Of a stretch of DNA of 64,000 nucleotides, positions 60,174 through 64,000 are shown piece by piece; position 1 is the stretch's first letter, and each line of letters begins with the position of its first letter. The DNA comes from Paenibacillus senegalimassiliensis (GTDB taxonomy: Bacteria; Bacillota; Bacilli; Paenibacillales; Paenibacillaceae): contig NZ_LN909043.1 in assembly GCF_001486585.1 (NCBI RefSeq), positions 63,361 to 127,360 on the forward strand, given 5' to 3'. The notes under the pieces are model-generated. The model was not told the DNA's origin, did not search any database, and saw nothing but the letters and a program-made list of their open reading frames with translations. The translations under genes were made by a program, and so were the position numbers.

Positions 60174-61724
60174 ATGGCTGAAAATATAACTCAGGAAGCT
60201 GTTCAAACCCCAGGGGCGGTATTTTTCATATTTGGAGCAACCGGCGATTTGGCGCGCCGCAAGCTGTTCCCTGCTATTTATTCATTGTATCGGGAAGGTA
60301 AGCTGGCTGAGGATTTTGCCGTAATCGGCGTAGCACGTCGACCACGCTCGGAGGAAGAATTCCGCGAGGATTTGTACCGCTCCATCAATGAATTCTGCCG
60401 CTATAAGATTGAGGATACGGACCATTGGAATCGTTTTGCCGGGCACTTCTCTTACAAGTCACTGGACATTAACGATATTGACGGTTATTGCGAATTGCGC
60501 GAACTGACAGAATCTGTGGAGGCACGTTTCTCCATTCCAGGAAATCGTTTGTTCTACTTGGCGCTGGCTCCCGAATTGTTCGGTAGTGTATCGTTTAATC
60601 TCCAGAAGGGTGGCATGTTAAGCAGCGAGGGCTGGCATCGGCTGGTTATCGAGAAGCCATTTGGCTATGACCTGCAATCGGCCCACAAGCTGAACGAAGA
60701 GCTTAGCCAGGTCTTCAAGGAAGAGGAAATTTACCGAATTGACCATTACCTTGGTAAGGAAATGGTGCAAAATATCGAAGTGATTCGCTTCGCTAATGCC
60801 TTCTTCGAACCGTTGTGGAACAATAAGCATATTGCCAACATTCAGATTACGCTGAGTGAAACGGTAGGCGTAGAAGAACGCGGTGGCTATTATGACCATG
60901 CAGGGGCCTTGAGGGACATGGGGCAAAATCATATGCTGCAAATGCTGACGATGATTGCGATGGAGCCGCCTAGCCGATTGGTTGCGGAGGATATCCGCGA
61001 TGAGAAGGTGAAGGTACTGCGTTCGCTGCGTTCATACGCATCCGAGGAAGAGGTACAAGCTCATGTCGTGCGTGGTCAGTACGCCGCAGGAGAGAGCAAT
61101 GGCAAGGAGTTGCCAGGTTATCGCGAGGAAGATAAGGTTGATTCGGGCTCCAATACGGAAACATATTTTGCGGCAAAGGTATTTGTCGATAACTTCCGCT
61201 GGGCCGGGGTACCATTCTATATCCGCACGGGCAAGAGACTGCCGGTCAAAACAACCGAAGTGGTTGTAGAGTTCAAGCAGATGCCAACTAACGTGTATTT
61301 GGGGCAAAAGCATACGCTGGAGCCAAACTTGCTGGTCATCCGCGTTAACCCGATGGAGGGCATTTACATCAAGATTAATGCCAAGAAGCCGGGCTCGGAA
61401 TCGAAGATTGAGCCGCTGGCTATGGAATTCTGCCAAAGCTGCCTCATCGGCATCAACTCGCCAGAAGCTTATGAACGGTTGATTCATGATGCGGCGCAGG
61501 GCGATTCGACTTACTTCACTCGTTGGGACGAAGTGGCGACGGCCTGGGCGTTTGTGGACCGGATTGCGTCGGCTTGGGCACAGAAGCCGTCTGATATTCT
61601 GACTTACCCGGCAGGCTCCTGGGGGCCAACGGCGGCCGACGATCTGCTGGCACAAGATGGCTTCCACTGGTGGCCGGTCAACGGTCAGGAGGAAGACAAC
61701 GTCATCTGGATTCGCCAAGGGTAA
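60174..61724 (+). CDS. zwf: Glucose-6-phosphate 1-dehydrogenase
   Basis: 516 residues, usual length. It oxidises glucose 6-phosphate to 6-phosphogluconolactone with NADP, opening the oxidative pentose phosphate pathway in the cytosol. It shows the nucleotide-binding FIFGATGDLARRKLFPA near residue 18 and the active-site segment RIDHYLGKEMVQN, followed by FFEPLWNNKHI. GAGG precedes the ATG. It is single, with an inverted repeat upstream and a long repeat-rich spacer downstream. Confidence 0.97.
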   Translation: MAENITQEAVQTPGAVFFIFGATGDLARRKLFPAIYSLYREGKLAEDFAVIGVARRPRSEEEFREDLYRSINEFCRYKIEDTDHWNRFAGHFSYKSLDINDIDGYCELRELTESVEARFSIPGNRLFYLALAPELFGSVSFNLQKGGMLSSEGWHRLVIEKPFGYDLQSAHKLNEELSQVFKEEEIYRIDHYLGKEMVQNIEVIRFANAFFEPLWNNKHIANIQITLSETVGVEERGGYYDHAGALRDMGQNHMLQMLTMIAMEPPSRLVAEDIRDEKVKVLRSLRSYASEEEVQAHVVRGQYAAGESNGKELPGYREEDKVDSGSNTETYFAAKVFVDNFRWAGVPFYIRTGKRLPVKTTEVVVEFKQMPTNVYLGQKHTLEPNLLVIRVNPMEGIYIKINAKKPGSESKIEPLAMEFCQSCLIGINSPEAYERLIHDAAQGDSTYFTRWDEVATAWAFVDRIASAWAQKPSDILTYPAGSWGPTAADDLLAQDGFHWWPVNGQEEDNVIWIRQG

Positions 61725-62232
61725 CGGTGAGTAGCAGCATGGCCGCATGGCAATGGGCAGCGTGGCCGGGAACACCGAGGCCGTAAGTACCAAGCGGAGG
61801 ACCAGGGCCCCGATATGTGAATGATCAGGTGCGCACTTATGAACACTAGTGGGAAATCCTCCTGCTAATTTGCGGAAATTTGTTGTTTTTTCATATTTAG
61901 CAGGAAAACCTCCCTATAAATCAGTGTTTTTTGTCCATTTCTGGTGATTTGGGCAAAAATATATGGAGGAATTCCTGCTAATTGTTTATGATGGCGAAAG
62001 AACCCGGTATTAGTTGGATGATTTCCGGCTAATTTGCGGCTAATCGGCTAATCTAGGTGAACTACACTTAGGCTGACTATTGCTCCGAGGGATACTCGGA
62101 TTTTTTTGCTTTGTGCAAACTGGCGAGCTTGTCGTTCCCCAAAAGGTAGCTGTTTGACTTAGAACTGTTACCTGCCGAATGCTTTACTTAGATTTGTTGT
62201 TTTAGTCAGATATAGAAAGGAAAGTGATATAG
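61725..62232. repeat. Gene-free spacer with repeated GCTAAT motifs and hairpins
   Basis: This 508-bp spacer holds no convincing gene. CCTGCTAA (61861-61868) can pair with TTAGCAGG (61897-61904); CCTGCTAATT recurs at 61974. Three GGCTAAT units stand at 62027, 62038 and 62046. GGAGGAATTCC occurs just before 61977. The elements look like a lineage-specific intergenic repeat. A terminator ends the region at 62107. Confidence 0.5.
62084..62107 (+). terminator. Terminator upstream of msrA
   Basis: TCCGAG (62084-62089), a five-base loop and CTCGGA (62095-62100) are followed by TTTTTTT. It may end the long zwf transcript or act as a leader attenuator for msrA. Confidence 0.75.
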
Positions 62233-62757
62233 ATGGGACATATGCAGAAGGCGACTTTTGCGGGCGGATGTTTCTGGTGCATGGTGACGCCTTTTGAGGA
62301 ATTGCCGGGCATCGGGGGCATCGTATCGGGATATAGCGGGGGTACGAAGGACAACCCTACTTATGAAGATGTGAAGACAGGGACGACGGGGCACTATGAG
62401 GTGGTGCAGATTACGTTTGATCCGGAAATTTTTCCATATGAAAAATTACTTGAGCTGTATTGGCCACAGATTGATCCGACGGATGCAGAAGGGCAGTTTC
62501 AGGATCGAGGGCCGCAATACAGAACGGCGATCTTCTATCACAATGAACGGCAACGGGAGCTTGCACTGGTATCCAGGCAGGAGTTAGAGAACAGTGGGCG
62601 GTTCGACAAGCCGGTGGTTACGGAAATTTTGCCAGCGGTGACCTTTTATGAGGCAGAGGAATACCACCAGGATTATCACAAGAAGAACCCGAAACACTAC
62701 AAGGAAGACCGGGAGCAGTCAGGACGGGATGAGTTTATCCGCGAAAACTGGAAGTGA
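62233..62757 (+). CDS. msrA: Peptide-methionine (S)-S-oxide reductase
   Basis: 174 residues, usual MsrA length. The catalytic motif GGCFWC (nucleophile Cys 13, next Cys 16) is near the N-terminus, followed by GIVSGYSGG, GHYEVVQITFDP, and QFQDRGPQYRTAIFY with the substrate-binding residues. It repairs oxidised methionine in proteins with thioredoxin. AAAGGAAAGTGA precedes the ATG. No fused or adjacent MsrB is seen. Confidence 0.95.
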   Translation: MGHMQKATFAGGCFWCMVTPFEELPGIGGIVSGYSGGTKDNPTYEDVKTGTTGHYEVVQITFDPEIFPYEKLLELYWPQIDPTDAEGQFQDRGPQYRTAIFYHNERQRELALVSRQELENSGRFDKPVVTEILPAVTFYEAEEYHQDYHKKNPKHYKEDREQSGRDEFIRENWK

Positions 62758-62789
62758 CGAATTGGCGCTGCGTAGAACAGGTCAAAATA

Positions 62790-62798
62790 TGTTACAAT
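62790..62798 (+). promoter_or_regulatory. Extended -10 promoter of prfC
   Basis: TGTTACAAT is an extended -10 element (TGN with TACAAT) 38 bases before the prfC start. No good -35 box lies upstream, which is acceptable for this type. Confidence 0.5.
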
Positions 62799-62835
62799 AG
62801 AGGCTGTGACTTTGTGAATCGAGAGGAACGTGAGC

Positions 62836-64000
62836 ATGAGTAAAGGATTGGACCAAGTGCTGCAGCAGGAAGTCGACAAACGCCGCACGTTTGCTATCAT
62901 TTCCCACCCGGATGCCGGGAAAACGACGTTGACCGAGAAGCTGCTGCTGTTCGGTGGCGCGATTCGTCTGGCCGGTTCGGTCAAGGCGCGGAAAGCGAGC
63001 AAGCACGCGACCAGTGACTGGATGGAGATTGAGAAGCAACGGGGGATTTCCGTGACTTCTTCCGTCATGCAGTTTGATTATAATGGACATCGGGTAAACA
63101 TTCTGGATACCCCGGGTCACCAGGATTTCAGTGAGGATACCTACCGTACGCTGACAGCAGCCGATAGTGCCGTCATGCTGATTGACGTGGCCAAGGGCGT
63201 GGAAGCACAGACGATCAAGCTGTTTCAGGTGTGTGCCAAGCGTGGTATTCCTATTTTCACCTTCATTAATAAGTTAGACCGGGAAGGGCGTTCTCCCTTT
63301 GACCTGATGGAGGAGATTGAGCAGGTGCTGGGCATTCGCTCTGTACCCATGAACTGGCCAATCGGTATGGGCCGCGAGCTGTCGGGCGTCTATGACCGGA
63401 TGAAGAACCAGGTGGAGTTATTTCAAGGCGATGATCATGACAAGATTCAGGTCCAGAAGGTAGATAACTACCAGGACCCGGTTATTCGTGAGATGGCTGG
63501 GGAATATCTCCATGATCAACTTTGTCAGGATTTGGAGTTGCTGGATGTTGCGGGTGATCCGTTTGATCTGGAGAAGGTGAAGCGCGGGGAGTTAACCCCG
63601 GTGTTCTTCGGCAGTGCGGTGAACAATTTCGGCGTGCAGACGTTCCTGGACAATTTCTTGGAGCTTGCACCCAAGCCTGAACCACGCCACAGCATTCAAG
63701 GTACGGTTGAACCAACGAACGAGAAGTTCACGGGCTATGTGTTCAAAATTCAGGCCAATATGAACCCGGCGCATCGGGATCGGATTGCTTTCCTGCGTAT
63801 CGTATCAGGCAAGTTCGAGCGGGGGATGTTGGTCAAGCATGTGCGAGCTGGCAAAGATATCAAGCTGGCTCAGCCGCAGCAATTTTTGGCACAGGATCGC
63901 GATATCGTTACAGAAGCTTACCCGGGCGATATTATCGGGCTGTTTGACCCGGGCATTTTCCGTATTGGGGATTCGCTCAGCCAAGGCGGGGAAGTGGTGT
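62836..64000 (+). CDS. prfC: Peptide chain release factor 3, partial
   Basis: The gene starts at ATG 62836 (GAGAGGAACGTG upstream) and runs off the window after 388 codons. It is a translational GTPase: [14 protein letters not shown] (G1), [11 protein letters not shown] (switch I), [14 protein letters not shown] (G3) and [10 protein letters not shown] (G4) are intact. The initial helix [19 protein letters not shown] and the domain II segment match RF3, which recycles RF1/RF2 from ribosomes after peptide release, rather than EF-G. The C-terminal domain is outside the window. Confidence 0.95.
   Translation, partial: MSKGLDQVLQQEVDKRRTFAIISHPDAGKTTLTEKLLLFGGAIRLAGSVKARKASKHATSDWMEIEKQRGISVTSSVMQFDYNGHRVNILDTPGHQDFSEDTYRTLTAADSAVMLIDVAKGVEAQTIKLFQVCAKRGIPIFTFINKLDREGRSPFDLMEEIEQVLGIRSVPMNWPIGMGRELSGVYDRMKNQVELFQGDDHDKIQVQKVDNYQDPVIREMAGEYLHDQLCQDLELLDVAGDPFDLEKVKRGELTPVFFGSAVNNFGVQTFLDNFLELAPKPEPRHSIQGTVEPTNEKFTGYVFKIQANMNPAHRDRIAFLRIVSGKFERGMLVKHVRAGKDIKLAQPQQFLAQDRDIVTEAYPGDIIGLFDPGIFRIGDSLSQGGEVV

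Noticed and set aside
61032..61793. A 253-codon minus-strand frame over the end of zwf
   Set aside because: It is antisense to the highly conserved zwf gene and has no start context or recognisable protein features.
61725..62232. CRISPR array from the repeated GCTAAT motifs
   Set aside because: The units are short, irregularly spaced and partly inverted, with no constant-length spacers.

Overview
The window reads as the chromosome of an endospore-forming Firmicute of the Paenibacillus type. The evidence is a tricistronic GerA/B/C germinant-receptor operon, a Spo0E-like phosphatase, a Lia-type envelope-stress system, strong AGGAGG ribosome binding sites, frequent TTG/GTG starts and SigA-type TTGACA-17-TATAAT promoters. 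Genus is an inference. No rRNA, tRNA, CRISPR array or insertion sequence was recognised.

Layout. (1) 1-2440: an AT-rich, probably acquired cassette of a radical SAM/SPASM maturase (cut by the window edge), a stand-alone PqqD-like protein and a MATE exporter, resembling a RiPP (ribosomally made, modified peptide) locus whose precursor would lie upstream. A 55-residue Spo0E-like protein follows. (2) 2690-4416: an SDR oxidoreductase and a TetR regulator with similar palindromic operators. (3) 4480-8157: a Fur box and two overlapping ABC half-transporters of the YbtPQ/IrtAB type, likely ferric-siderophore import. (4) 8184-11498: metE and a LysR regulator. (5) 11901-22819: a GntR/FadR-controlled peptide-utilisation operon (M20 amidohydrolase, a five-gene Dpp/Opp importer, a creatininase-family amidohydrolase and an S9 peptidase). 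(6) 22843-29617: a second, very unusual Opp/Dpp-type transporter. Its binding protein appears circularly permuted, both permeases carry large extra N-terminal regions, and the two ATPases are fused and divergently transcribed. This is the best candidate for an undescribed system. (7) 29711-33716: the ger operon. (8) 33782-48520: a glycan locus, probably for mannose-containing or other complex glycans. It has a GxGYxYP protein, a GntR/LacI-type regulator, a CUT1 ABC importer, a GH38 alpha-mannosidase, an unassigned GH42-like hydrolase and a GtaA-like protein (DUF4964/DUF5127/DUF4965/DUF1793), with a repeated candidate operator. (9) 48548-51238: a Zn/Cd P-type ATPase and its SmtB/CadC-family repressor. 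(10) 51336-53235: a YitT-family membrane protein, an orphan KhtT-like RCK_C protein and a small membrane protein. (11) 53493-58218: an enlarged Lia/Psp operon with a LiaI-like protein, two PspA/LiaH paralogues, PspC, LiaF, LiaS and LiaR. (12) 58328-64000: a YwmB-like protein, a spermidine-synthase-like protein, zwf, msrA and the start of prfC.

The main theme is transport coupled to local catabolism: two peptide-type importers, one sugar importer with its hydrolases, and iron import and metal export, each beside its own regulator or operator. Starts were moved from the longest open frame wherever a ribosome binding site pointed to an internal start; each case is explained in its entry. All family assignments rest on reading motifs and domain order by eye, not on database searches.
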